A DNA stretch of 19,726 bases from JBKCHH01 sp046302855 (lineage in GTDB: Bacteria > Pseudomonadota > Alphaproteobacteria > Rickettsiales > UBA8987), in assembly GCA_046302855.1 (NCBI GenBank), contig JBKCHH010000015.1:1-19726 (forward strand), given 5' to 3'. Position numbers and translations under genes: made by a program. This document shows, piece after piece, positions 8,026 to 14,885 of this stretch. Every line of letters starts with the position of its first letter. The first letter of the stretch is position 1. The notes beneath the pieces are model-generated. The model did no database searches and was not told where the DNA came from. It saw only the letters and a list, made by a program, of their open reading frames with translations.

Positions 8026-9129
8026 GTGCCACATAGTTCTCCACTAAGCCTAATAGAAGAAATTTTACAAGATGCCAAAGATGGTAAGCCCTTTATTTTA
8101 GTAGATGATGAAAGTAGGGAAAATGAAGGTGATATTATAATCCCCGCAGAATTTGCCACAGCGGAAGTTATTAATTTTATGGCAAAAAATGCCAGAGGGC
8201 TTATTTGCCTAGCCCTTACCTCTAACCAAACCGAAAGGCTTGGGCTTGAGATGATGACGAAAAAAAACTCCTCCCCTTTTGAAACTGCCTTTACCATTTC
8301 TATAGAGGCGAGTAAGGGCGTAACTACTGGCATTTCTGCCTTTGATAGGGCACTCACCATAAAAACTGCTATTAATTTGCAAGCAAAGGCTAGTGATATT
8401 ATTTCACCTGGTCATATTTTCCCCTTAAAGGCAAAAGATGGTGGCGTGTTAGAAAGGGCTGGGCATACAGAGGCAAGTGTTGATATTAGCAAATTAGCAG
8501 GGCTTAACCCCTCAAGTGTAATTTGCGAAATAATGAATGAAGATGGCTCAATGGCAAGGTTGCCAGAGCTTATAGAATTTGCCAAAAAACATCACCTAAA
8601 AATTGCCTCAATCGCCGATTTAATCTCATACCGTTTAAAGTTTGATAAGCTAATAGAAAAATCTTTTGAGCAAACAGTTGAAATTTCTTTGGATAATAAA
8701 AAAGTGGAATTCAAACTAATTTCATACCAATCCAAAATTTCTAATATTGAACATATAGTTTTGCAAAAGGGCGATGTAAAAAAAAATCTGCTGGTTCGTA
8801 TGCATGCCTTTGATTACGGGCGGGATGTTTTGGGTATTGCTCAAGAAAATAAAACCAAACAGCTAGAAAAATCTCTAAAATTAATTAACAAGGCAAAATC
8901 TGGGCTGGTAGTGATAATAAATAATATTTCGGCTGAAAAAATAAGCTCCTCCATTCGCCAACAGCAAACCCCAAAAGATCATCAAGAGATAAGAAACTAT
9001 GGCATTGGCGCCCAAATTCTATTAGATTTAGGGGTGAAGGACTTAACCCTCCTTACCAATTCTCATAATCAAATAGTTGCTTTAGATGGTTATGGTATAA
9101 AAATTAATAAGGTTTTGGCTGTTGGTTAA
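8026..9129 (+). CDS. ribB: RibB with degenerate GTP cyclohydrolase II-like domain (RibBX-type)
   Basis: This 367-aa two-domain protein belongs to riboflavin synthesis. Residues 1-205 form an intact 3,4-dihydroxy-2-butanone-4-phosphate synthase, which converts ribulose 5-phosphate to the four-carbon unit of riboflavin: DDESRENEGD (27-36), FDRALT (106-111), SPGHIFPL (127-134), RAGHTEASVD (144-153) and EIMNEDGSMARLPEL (168-182). Residues about 206-367 keep the GTP cyclohydrolase II fold (NYGIGAQILLDLGVKDLTLLTNS near the end), but the zinc segment is VRMHAFDYGRDVLG (257-270) and the whole domain has no cysteine, so it cannot hold the canonical Cys3 zinc site. A GTP cyclohydrolase must be coded elsewhere. 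The start is a GTG at 8026: it is the only start codon between the in-frame TAA at 8008 and the RibB core. It follows the PstS-like gene by 15 bases. Confidence 0.92.
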   Translation: MPHSSPLSLIEEILQDAKDGKPFILVDDESRENEGDIIIPAEFATAEVINFMAKNARGLICLALTSNQTERLGLEMMTKKNSSPFETAFTISIEASKGVTTGISAFDRALTIKTAINLQAKASDIISPGHIFPLKAKDGGVLERAGHTEASVDISKLAGLNPSSVICEIMNEDGSMARLPELIEFAKKHHLKIASIADLISYRLKFDKLIEKSFEQTVEISLDNKKVEFKLISYQSKISNIEHIVLQKGDVKKNLLVRMHAFDYGRDVLGIAQENKTKQLEKSLKLINKAKSGLVVIINNISAEKISSSIRQQQTPKDHQEIRNYGIGAQILLDLGVKDLTLLTNSHNQIVALDGYGIKINKVLAVG

Positions 9130-9137
9130 GCGATGCA

Positions 9138-9271
9138 GTCATTGCGAGGAGCCAAAATTTATTTTTGGCGACGCGGCAATCCACAACAATAGCGTTTCTT
9201 GCAAAAATATCTGAAATCCAAGCTCTGCCTTGCTTATGGATTGCTTTGTCGCTTCGCTCCTCGCAATGACG
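9138..9271 (-). repeat. Dispersed palindromic element, copy 1
   Basis: A ~134-bp element with perfect 15-bp terminal inverted repeats, GTCATTGCGAGGAGC on the left (9138-9152) and GCTCCTCGCAATGAC on the right (9256-9270). Inner arms also pair (GGCAATCCACAA / TGGATTGCTTTG region). Read on the minus strand it closely matches copy 2 near 17.5 kb, including an open frame (RHCEERSDKAIHKQGRAW). Its type resembles the CATTGCGAGGAGCGAAGCGAC elements scattered through Rickettsiales and other bacterial genomes. It starts 8 bases after the ribB stop and ends 23 bases before a sigma-54 promoter. As RNA it would fold into a long hairpin and could stop or shield transcripts of the ribB operon. Confidence 0.85.
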
Positions 9272-9293
9272 ATTTAAGCCACAAAAAAATTTT

Positions 9294-9309
9294 TGGCACG
9301 GTAATTGCA
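9294..9309 (+). promoter_or_regulatory. Sigma-54 (RpoN) promoter of the flagellin gene
   Basis: TGGCACG at 9294-9300, four bases, then TTGCA at 9305-9309 is an exact match to the -24/-12 consensus TGGCACG-N4-TTGCW. Transcription would start near 9320, giving a leader of about 36 bases that contains a strong AGGGGG (9347-9352) 4 bases before the ATG at 9357. Late flagellar genes of alphaproteobacteria such as Caulobacter use sigma-54 promoters, so the context fits. I saw no equally good match elsewhere in the window. No activator site could be identified. Confidence 0.82.
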
Positions 9310-9356
9310 TTTTATTCCTCGAGACCAATTATTAATTTCCATATCTAGGGGGAAAG

Positions 9357-11516
9357 ATGGTATATTCTATTATTACTAACGAAAATGCGGTAGTTGTTTC
9401 TAACAACATCAACCGCTCAAAAACCAAAACTGGTATATTGCTAGATGAATTATCTACTGGCAAAAAATCAATTCTTGGTGGCAATGTATCGGATATTATT
9501 ATTGGGTCTGGCTTAAAAAGGGCACAGAGTTCTCTGCAAGCAATTTTAGATGGAATTCCACAAGCAACTGGTATTTTAAACACGGCAACTGGTGCGTTAC
9601 AGCAAATTGGTGATTTACTAAATCGCCAAGTAACCCTTGCTAACAAATCAAAATCCTCTTCTGGGGACGATATAAGGGCAGTTCTAGATGATGAATTTAA
9701 AACCCTAGCAGAAGAAATAAACCGAATTTCAAACTCCACCTCTTTTAATGGCGTAAAAATTCTAAATGGAAATTTGGATAGTAAATCCGCCTTAAATTCA
9801 GATGTTAGGTTAAATGAATTTACCGCTTCTTTAAATGTTGGGGATGAAGCCTTAAATGGGGCTGGCTCTATTGATTTTAATAGAGGAAACCTTGCAAGTG
9901 CGGGTAACTTTCTTACCTCTGCTCAACTTGATTTGGTATTAGAAGATATAAATAACGGCATTACAACAACCGATTTTACTATAACTGGTAATGCGGCGGC
10001 TTTAGTTGTAAATATTACTCTGGGTGGCATTGCCTATACTACTACAGCTACCGATTTAGGCACCACTAAAACCCTAACTCTTTTCAATGCAGCCGGTGGT
10101 GGTGGCGCGGGTGCAAGACCGGAAATTACTTTAAAATTAAAAAATAACGAATTTTTTGCTACTGTTGGTATTCCAGACTTTAGAAGTAGATTAGCGGCAG
10201 ATTTGACTGAAGTGGTTGTAAATCAAAAAAAGCCAAATGGCGGAATATTTGCTGATAATAGCGGTATTGGAACGCAACTATTGCTAGCTGGAACAAATGC
10301 TTTAACAGTTAGCGTAAACACTGCTTTGGGAACTGGCACTGGAGACGCATTCTTGGTAGGTGATCTATCTGGCATACAGATTTCTGGCAAATATACTACA
10401 GTAAACAGCGTAGATATATCTGCAGTTATAAATGGCAAGGTTTACTCAGTTAGTGCTTATGACTATTCAGATATTGCTCAAACAACCCTATCTTTAACCA
10501 ATGCAGAAACTGGCACTACCATAACCTTAACTAGAGATACTACCAAACTGCCTAACAATACTATTAGCGGTCAACCTTCTTTAGATGCAGTTTTAACTAA
10601 ATTAAGGGCTGATGTTAGTGGTTCAAAACTCTATCAAAACCGCCATATTGGAAGTGGTCCGCTAGATCAATTCAAGCCAAAGGCTCTTGATTCTACTATT
10701 CTTGGTGGTTTAGATGGCTTTAGCTTAAAGCTAACCAGCTCTGCCTTCTCACTTGCTTTAGATGAAAATGCTGTTCCACTAAACACAACCCCTACTTTTG
10801 AAGGGTTTAGAGTGGGGGCGGAAGACCCAGCTACTGGTGAAGATGGTTATATTGAAGTAACCATAAATGGTGAGATATTTAAAACGCCACTTGGCTATTT
10901 TAATACCAAATCTACTGATTTAAAAAGCAAATTTGCTAATCCAAACGGCACAGCTGAAATTACTCTGGTAAATGAAAGGGATCCTAACGAAACCTTCGTT
11001 ATAGATTTATATAGGGCAAAATCTAGTGGCATTAATATAGATACTACCGCCTCTGCTCAAACTTTAGAAAATGCTCTAAACCTTGCCTTTAATACTACAA
11101 GGGAAAGTAAAATTAGCTTCCAAGTAGGGTTAGAGAAGGAAGATAAAATCGGCATAGTAGTAGCTAGATCTGGCACTGATACCATCTACAAAAATGCAGA
11201 TGGGCAGGTTAGAAGGCTTAGCGTTTCAACCGCTGCTGGTGCAGATGAAGCCGTTGATGTGCTAAAACTTGCTATCAAAAAAATAGATTCAACCACTGGT
11301 AAGGTAGTAGCAGCTTACGCTCGTTTTCAAGCCGTTGAAAATAATTTAAGAACTGGCATTGCCAATAGTAATGCGGCAGCAGCACCTTTAAATGATACAG
11401 ATTTTACCTCAACCGCTGCAGAACTAGCCGCCCAACAGGTAATTGAACAGGCTGGAATTTCTGCCCTATCTAAAAATATTGCAAGCCTGCAGAATGTGTT
11501 GCAGTTGTTGCGATAG
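9357..11516 (+). CDS. Flagellin, large (719 aa) with expanded central region
   Basis: This is a filament flagellin. The N-terminal D0/D1 helices occupy residues 1-140 (ILLDELSTGKKS at 27-38, FKTLAEEINRISNSTSFNGVKILNG at 114-138), and the C-terminal D1/D0 helices run from about 585 to 719 (FQVGLEKEDKIGI, then ALSKNIASLQNVLQLLR at the end, typical flagellin LLR). The N-terminal block replaces the usual INTNxxALxAxRxL with IITNENAVVVSNNIN. The middle, 150-580, is much longer than in simple alphaproteobacterial flagellins and holds three divergent beta modules (about 217-262, 352-393, 498-552). It is Gly/Thr/Ala-rich and has no cysteine, as exported filament proteins do. A strong Shine-Dalgarno and a sigma-54 promoter precede it. 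FlgL (hook-filament junction) is a less likely alternative. Short name such as fliC is not assigned because paralogues may exist. Confidence 0.9.
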   Translation: MVYSIITNENAVVVSNNINRSKTKTGILLDELSTGKKSILGGNVSDIIIGSGLKRAQSSLQAILDGIPQATGILNTATGALQQIGDLLNRQVTLANKSKSSSGDDIRAVLDDEFKTLAEEINRISNSTSFNGVKILNGNLDSKSALNSDVRLNEFTASLNVGDEALNGAGSIDFNRGNLASAGNFLTSAQLDLVLEDINNGITTTDFTITGNAAALVVNITLGGIAYTTTATDLGTTKTLTLFNAAGGGGAGARPEITLKLKNNEFFATVGIPDFRSRLAADLTEVVVNQKKPNGGIFADNSGIGTQLLLAGTNALTVSVNTALGTGTGDAFLVGDLSGIQISGKYTTVNSVDISAVINGKVYSVSAYDYSDIAQTTLSLTNAETGTTITLTRDTTKLPNNTISGQPSLDAVLTKLRADVSGSKLYQNRHIGSGPLDQFKPKALDSTILGGLDGFSLKLTSSAFSLALDENAVPLNTTPTFEGFRVGAEDPATGEDGYIEVTINGEIFKTPLGYFNTKSTDLKSKFANPNGTAEITLVNERDPNETFVIDLYRAKSSGINIDTTASAQTLENALNLAFNTTRESKISFQVGLEKEDKIGIVVARSGTDTIYKNADGQVRRLSVSTAAGADEAVDVLKLAIKKIDSTTGKVVAAYARFQAVENNLRTGIANSNAAAAPLNDTDFTSTAAELAAQQVIEQAGISALSKNIASLQNVLQLLR

Positions 11517-11528
11517 TTTTTTATTTTT
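11481..11528 (+). terminator. Possible intrinsic terminator at the flagellin 3' end
   Basis: An imperfect hairpin, GCAA..CTGCA (11481-11491) pairing with TGCAG..TTGC (11500-11511), ends just before the stop codon and is followed by TTTTTTATTTTT (11517-11528). The stem overlaps the last flagellin codons. The T-run is good, the stem only moderate. It would separate flagellin from flgBC, which appear to have their own promoter. Confidence 0.4.
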
Positions 11529-11530
11529 GG

Positions 11531-11560
11531 TTGACTGTGAAATTTATACAATATATTGTA
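11531..11560 (+). promoter_or_regulatory. Putative flgB promoter with palindromic operator
   Basis: TTGACT (11531-11536) and TATTGT (11554-11559) are spaced by 17 bases, a plausible housekeeping promoter for flgBC. A perfect 14-bp palindrome, TACAATATATTGTA, covers 11547-11560 and overlaps the -10 element, where a repressor would act. No regulator can be named. The ATG of flgB is at 11586. Confidence 0.45.
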
Positions 11561-11585
11561 GGCGATACAAATAAATATACTCTAT

Positions 11586-11978
11586 ATGCCAGCCCTTAGC
11601 AATTCTCTGCTTCATAATTTGGCTAGAAAAAAGGTTCAGGTGGCAGATGTTCGCCAAAGGCTTTTTAGTGAAAACATTGCCAATGTAAATACTCCGCATT
11701 ATCTACCAAAGGATGTAAACCAGCCGAACTTTAAAAGTTTGGTAGAGAAAAAAACGGGTCTTGCCACTACCCACCCTAAACACTTCGCAGGGCTTGGTTT
11801 TAGCAGTTCCTTAACCACTATTCAAAAGCCAGATGGCGATATTGTAAAGCTAGATGGCAATGGGGTAATATTAGATGAACAGCTATTTAAAGCGGCTGAA
11901 AATGCAAGGGATTACCGTGCCTCTACCGCCCTTTATCAAAAAATAAATGCCCTTACCCTAACTGCAATTAATAAATAA
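11586..11978 (+). CDS. flgB: Flagellar basal-body rod protein FlgB
   Basis: This 130-aa protein is the proximal rod subunit of the flagellar basal body, exported by the flagellar type III system to the periplasmic side. The rod-family N-terminal motif appears as SENIANVNTPHYLPKDV (29-44; usual form ENIANVNTPGYKAKD, here Gly is His). The C-terminal part (LFKAAENARDYRASTALYQKINALTLTAI, 100-128) is the coiled-coil helix that packs with the N-terminal helix. Length matches FlgB. No Shine-Dalgarno is visible. flgC starts 2 bases after the stop, so the two are an operon; fliE, often the third gene, is absent here and thiD lies convergently instead. Confidence 0.93.
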   Translation: MPALSNSLLHNLARKKVQVADVRQRLFSENIANVNTPHYLPKDVNQPNFKSLVEKKTGLATTHPKHFAGLGFSSSLTTIQKPDGDIVKLDGNGVILDEQLFKAAENARDYRASTALYQKINALTLTAINK

Positions 11979-11980
11979 TT

Positions 11981-12388
11981 ATGGATACTAATATTACTGG
12001 AATTTCTGCCGCTGGCATGAGGGCACAATCCAAAAGAATGGAAATTATTGCTGAAAATCAGGCAAATGTTGATTCCATTTCTACCACACCGGGTGGCGAC
12101 CCTTACAAAAGAAAGCTAATATTTTTTAAAAATAAGTATGATGCCAATACTGGCACTTTTAAAGTTATGGTGCAAAAGGTGGCAAGGGATAATAAAAATC
12201 AATTCAAGCTAGAATATGACCCCTCTAACCCAGCGGCTGATGCAAAGGGCTATGTAAAAAAGCCAAATGTGAATACTTTAATTGAAAGTGAAGATTCAAA
12301 AGAGGCACAAAGGGCTTATGAGGCGAATTTAAAAATGTATCAACTAAGCGAAAAGCTAATGAAAGAAACGCTTGATTCTTTACGGTAG
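11981..12388 (+). CDS. flgC: Flagellar basal-body rod protein FlgC
   Basis: This 135-aa protein is a second proximal rod subunit. It has the N-terminal rod motif ITGISAAGMRAQSKRMEIIAE (5-25) with NQANVDSI in place of the usual NIANxxT, then the FlgC-specific GGDPYKRKLIFF (38-49), the DPSNPAADAKGYVKKPNVN segment in the C-terminal half and the final helix EAQRAYEANLKMYQLSEKLMKETL. Length and motif order are those of FlgC, not of FlgF or FlgG. It follows flgB by 2 bases. Seven bases after its stop it meets the convergent end of thiD, with only a T-run and no hairpin between, so antisense readthrough is possible. Confidence 0.94.
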   Translation: MDTNITGISAAGMRAQSKRMEIIAENQANVDSISTTPGGDPYKRKLIFFKNKYDANTGTFKVMVQKVARDNKNQFKLEYDPSNPAADAKGYVKKPNVNTLIESEDSKEAQRAYEANLKMYQLSEKLMKETLDSLR

Positions 12389-12395
12389 TTTTTTT

Positions 12396-13178
12396 TTAAA
12401 AATGATTAATAGGTCCAAACCCCTTCCCTAAATTTTCTGGGGCATTTTCTATAGCATTATACACAAAGTCTTTTGATATTTTTATACTATCTATAATATT
12501 TTTACCAAGTGCTAGGTTGCAGGCTATGCTAGATGCCATAGAGCAACCTGTGCCATGCGTATTTTTGGTAGGAATTTTTGGCTTTGAAAAATGGTAAGAA
12601 ACGCCACTTTCATCTAATAAAATATCATAAATTACATTAGTATCTTTTAAATGCCCGCCCTTTATTAGAATGTTTTTTAGCTTATACTTTGCTTTAAGCC
12701 TTTCACCCGCCACAATCATCTGCTCGGCCGTTTCTATTTTTACACCAGATAAAACTTCCGCCTCATCTAAATTTGGCGTAATAATATAGCTTATGGGGAA
12801 AAGTAGATTTTTTAAACTATCAATCGCATCCCTATCTAGTAACCTTGCTTTGCTGGTTGAAACCATTACAGGGTCTAGAACAATTTTACCCTTAAAATCT
12901 TTTAGTTCACTGGCAACTGTTTTTATAATTTCGGTTGTGGAAAGCATACCAATTTTTATTGCGTCTATTTTAATATCTTCTAGCACCGCCCTTATTTGTT
13001 CGGCTATAATTTTGGGTGGCAGATTATAAATTTCTTTAACAGTTTGAGTATTTTGTGCGGTAATGGAGGTAATGGCAGTGCTGGCATATACTTTAAAATA
13101 GCAGGCAGTTTTAATATCTGCCTGAATTCCAGCTCCACCACTAGAATCAGAACCTGCAATACTTAAAATTGTTTTCAT
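12396..13178 (-). CDS. thiD: Hydroxymethylpyrimidine/phosphomethylpyrimidine kinase ThiD
   Basis: This 260-aa ribokinase-fold enzyme phosphorylates HMP and then HMP-phosphate to HMP-pyrophosphate, the pyrimidine half of thiamine. Visible motifs are SIAGSDSSGGAGIQADIK (6-23), the substrate-binding VLDPVMVSTSK (100-110), ITPNLDEAEVLSG (133-145), the phosphate-binding LIKGGHL (171-177) and HGTGCSMASSIA (208-219), whose GTGC forms the anion hole with the conserved Cys212. Length is typical. The ATG overlaps the ctrA stop by 4 bases (ATGA), so translation is coupled to a cell-cycle regulator, which is an odd pairing. No other thiamine gene (thiC, thiE, thiM) and no TPP riboswitch is in the window. 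It could serve salvage of HMP. Confidence 0.95.
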   Translation of the reverse strand: MKTILSIAGSDSSGGAGIQADIKTACYFKVYASTAITSITAQNTQTVKEIYNLPPKIIAEQIRAVLEDIKIDAIKIGMLSTTEIIKTVASELKDFKGKIVLDPVMVSTSKARLLDRDAIDSLKNLLFPISYIITPNLDEAEVLSGVKIETAEQMIVAGERLKAKYKLKNILIKGGHLKDTNVIYDILLDESGVSYHFSKPKIPTKNTHGTGCSMASSIACNLALGKNIIDSIKISKDFVYNAIENAPENLGKGFGPINHF

Positions 13179-13933
13179 TTAGGGCTTGGTTTTTTAGAAA
13201 TGGTATTTTTGGGGGCAACTTTTTTCTCATTATTGTTATTAACTGCACCCCTATTTACCGCCTTATCTGCCAACATATATCCCCTACCCCACACTGTTTC
13301 TATAAAACCTTCCCCGCCACTTGCATCCTCTAATTTTTTGCGAAGCTTGCACACAAATACATCGATAATTTTTAGCTCTGGTTCATCCATACCGCCGTAT
13401 AGATGGTCTAGAAAGCTATCTTTTGAGATTGGGTTATTCCTTCTCATCGCCATTAGCTCTAAAACGCTAAATTCTTTATTGGTAAGATCCACTTTTTTAC
13501 CATCAATCTCTACAATTCTAGTTTTTGTATCTATAGTTAACCTACCAATTTTTATAGCAGGGTTAGAAAAGCCCTTAGACCTTCTAACAATGGCACGCAC
13601 CCTTTCGATAATTTCATTTTTGTTGAAAGGTTTGGCAACATAGTCATCCGCACCAATACCAAGCCCTTTTATTTTATCTTCAGAGCCAGTAAGGGAAGAA
13701 AGAATTAGCACCGGCGTATTAATATTGCCAGCTCTTAGCTTTCTTAACACTTCGAAGCCATTTACATCTGGCAACAACATATCTAGAATTATAATATCGT
13801 AATCGTAAAGTTTTGCCATATCATAGCCATCTTGCCCACTATCTGTGGAATCACACAAGATACCTTCGCTGGTAATGGCATATTCTATAGACTTTGCCGT
13901 CGCCTCATCATCTTCTATAATTAAAACTCTCAT
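13175..13933 (-). CDS. ctrA: Cell-cycle response regulator CtrA
   Basis: This 252-aa OmpR-type response regulator is CtrA, which in alphaproteobacteria controls cell division, replication and flagellar genes after phosphorelay from CckA-ChpT. The receiver domain (1-118) has acidic pocket Glu7-Asp8-Asp9, phospho-acceptor Asp51, Thr73 and Lys101. The YDYDIIILD and GADDYVAKPF stretches are CtrA-like. The winged-helix domain (about 126-226) keeps the nearly invariant CtrA block LYGGMDEPELKIIDVFVCKLRKKL (178-201) and ETVWGRGYML (212-221). Odd: about 28 residues follow the fold (225-252), rich in Asn, Lys and Pro, ending KKPSPK; the Caulobacter protein ends in Ala-Ala, which ClpXP reads, and that signal is missing. 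thiD overlaps its stop by 4 bases. No CtrA box was found in the 101-bp upstream gap. Confidence 0.96.
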   Translation of the reverse strand: MRVLIIEDDEATAKSIEYAITSEGILCDSTDSGQDGYDMAKLYDYDIIILDMLLPDVNGFEVLRKLRAGNINTPVLILSSLTGSEDKIKGLGIGADDYVAKPFNKNEIIERVRAIVRRSKGFSNPAIKIGRLTIDTKTRIVEIDGKKVDLTNKEFSVLELMAMRRNNPISKDSFLDHLYGGMDEPELKIIDVFVCKLRKKLEDASGGEGFIETVWGRGYMLADKAVNRGAVNNNNEKKVAPKNTISKKPSPK

Positions 13934-14034
13934 TATCTTTTGCTTAGTTTACGCTATAATGGAATTTTTATAAGCAATTTCAAGAAGAATTTTGTTTGTT
14001 AGGAATAGTTTGGATGCACAAACAAATAAAACCC

Positions 14035-14808
14035 CTATAACTCAATCTCCACAGGGCAGTGGTCGGAAGCCTTCTGTAAGCCCCTATACTGCTCAAGGTA
14101 TTTAACATCTTTCACCAAAGAAACTAAATTTGGTGATACTAAAAAATAATCTATTCTAAGCCCTTTATTATGCTGAAAGCCACTGGCTCTATAATCCCAC
14201 CAAGAAAATTTCTTTTCACTTGGGTATAGTTCGCGGAAAATATCGCTAAAGCCAAGGTTGATAATGCGTTTTATCCAAGCCCGCTCATCATTGTGGAAGC
14301 AAACCGTATTTTTTAAACTCTTTGCATCAAATACATCGGCATCATTTATCGCCACATTAAAATCACCGGCTATTATTACCTGCTCATTGCTAATAAATTT
14401 TTCTTCAAGATATTCAAATAGATAACTAAAAAACTTTAACTTATACTTAAAGCTCTCACTTTCTACCTCCTTACCATTTGGCACATAAACATTTATTATG
14501 GTTAGGGGAATGGAATTGGCGATAATTTTAGTTTCTATGAATCTGGCATCTTGAACATCAAAAAAAACAGTCGTTTCTTCCTCTATTTTAAATTTTCTTA
14601 AAATAGCTACGCCATTATAAGATTTTTGCCCCTTTAGGGCAATATTATAGCCCCTATCCTCAAAAAAACTGTGGGGAAATTTTACCTCCTCACACTTTAA
14701 TTCTTGAAATAAAAGAATATCTGGCTTTTCTTTGCCTATTAGCTCCTCTATCTGCTCCAGCCTTGCATTTACAGAATTTACATTGAAGGTGATTATTTTT
14801 ATGCTCAT
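14035..14808 (-). CDS. xthA: Exodeoxyribonuclease III / AP endonuclease
   Basis: This 257-aa enzyme of the exonuclease III (EEP) family cuts DNA 5' to abasic sites and trims 3' ends in base-excision repair. Motifs seen in order are ITFNVNSVNAR (6-16), LFQELK with metal-binding Glu36, KSYNGVAIL, the Asn/Asp pair in GDFNVAINDADVFD, WWDYRASGF, GLRIDYFLVS and the catalytic SDHCPVE (248-254) with Asp249-His250. Length is right for bacterial Xth. It is transcribed leftwards, away from purA, with 77 bp between the starts, and ctrA lies 101 bp downstream in the same direction. Readthrough into ctrA is possible since no hairpin terminator is evident. Confidence 0.95.
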   Translation of the reverse strand: MSIKIITFNVNSVNARLEQIEELIGKEKPDILLFQELKCEEVKFPHSFFEDRGYNIALKGQKSYNGVAILRKFKIEEETTVFFDVQDARFIETKIIANSIPLTIINVYVPNGKEVESESFKYKLKFFSYLFEYLEEKFISNEQVIIAGDFNVAINDADVFDAKSLKNTVCFHNDERAWIKRIINLGFSDIFRELYPSEKKFSWWDYRASGFQHNKGLRIDYFLVSPNLVSLVKDVKYLEQYRGLQKASDHCPVEIEL

Positions 14809-14827
14809 TAAATTTTTTATAAAATGT

Positions 14828-14853
14828 TTGAAAACTATCTTTTAAAATATAAT
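14828..14853 (+). promoter_or_regulatory. Possible purA promoter
   Basis: A perfect TATAAT (14848-14853) lies 32 bases before the purA ATG in the 77-bp divergent gap. The nearest good -35, TTGAAA at 14828-14833, is only 14 bases upstream, which is short, so the -10 alone carries the call. The xthA promoter on the other strand was not resolved. Confidence 0.4.
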
Positions 14854-14885
14854 AAAGATGAGTTCAAATTTTTTATTTTTAGCTT

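Noticed and set aside
9104..9328. Open frame on the minus strand across the ribB 3' end and the palindromic element
   Set aside because: Most of it is the element itself, read in a frame that recurs in copy 2; no start signal and no protein-like content outside the element.
13200..13643. 147-codon plus-strand open frame opposite ctrA
   Set aside because: It is the antisense shadow of the well-conserved ctrA coding sequence.
13955..13960. TATAAT on the plus strand between ctrA and xthA
   Set aside because: Both neighbouring genes are on the minus strand, so no gene would be served; AT-rich chance match is likely.
13934..14034. CtrA autoregulatory box (TTAA-N7-TTAA) upstream of ctrA
   Set aside because: Searched by eye in this gap and in the flagellin and flgB upstream regions; no match with the correct spacing.
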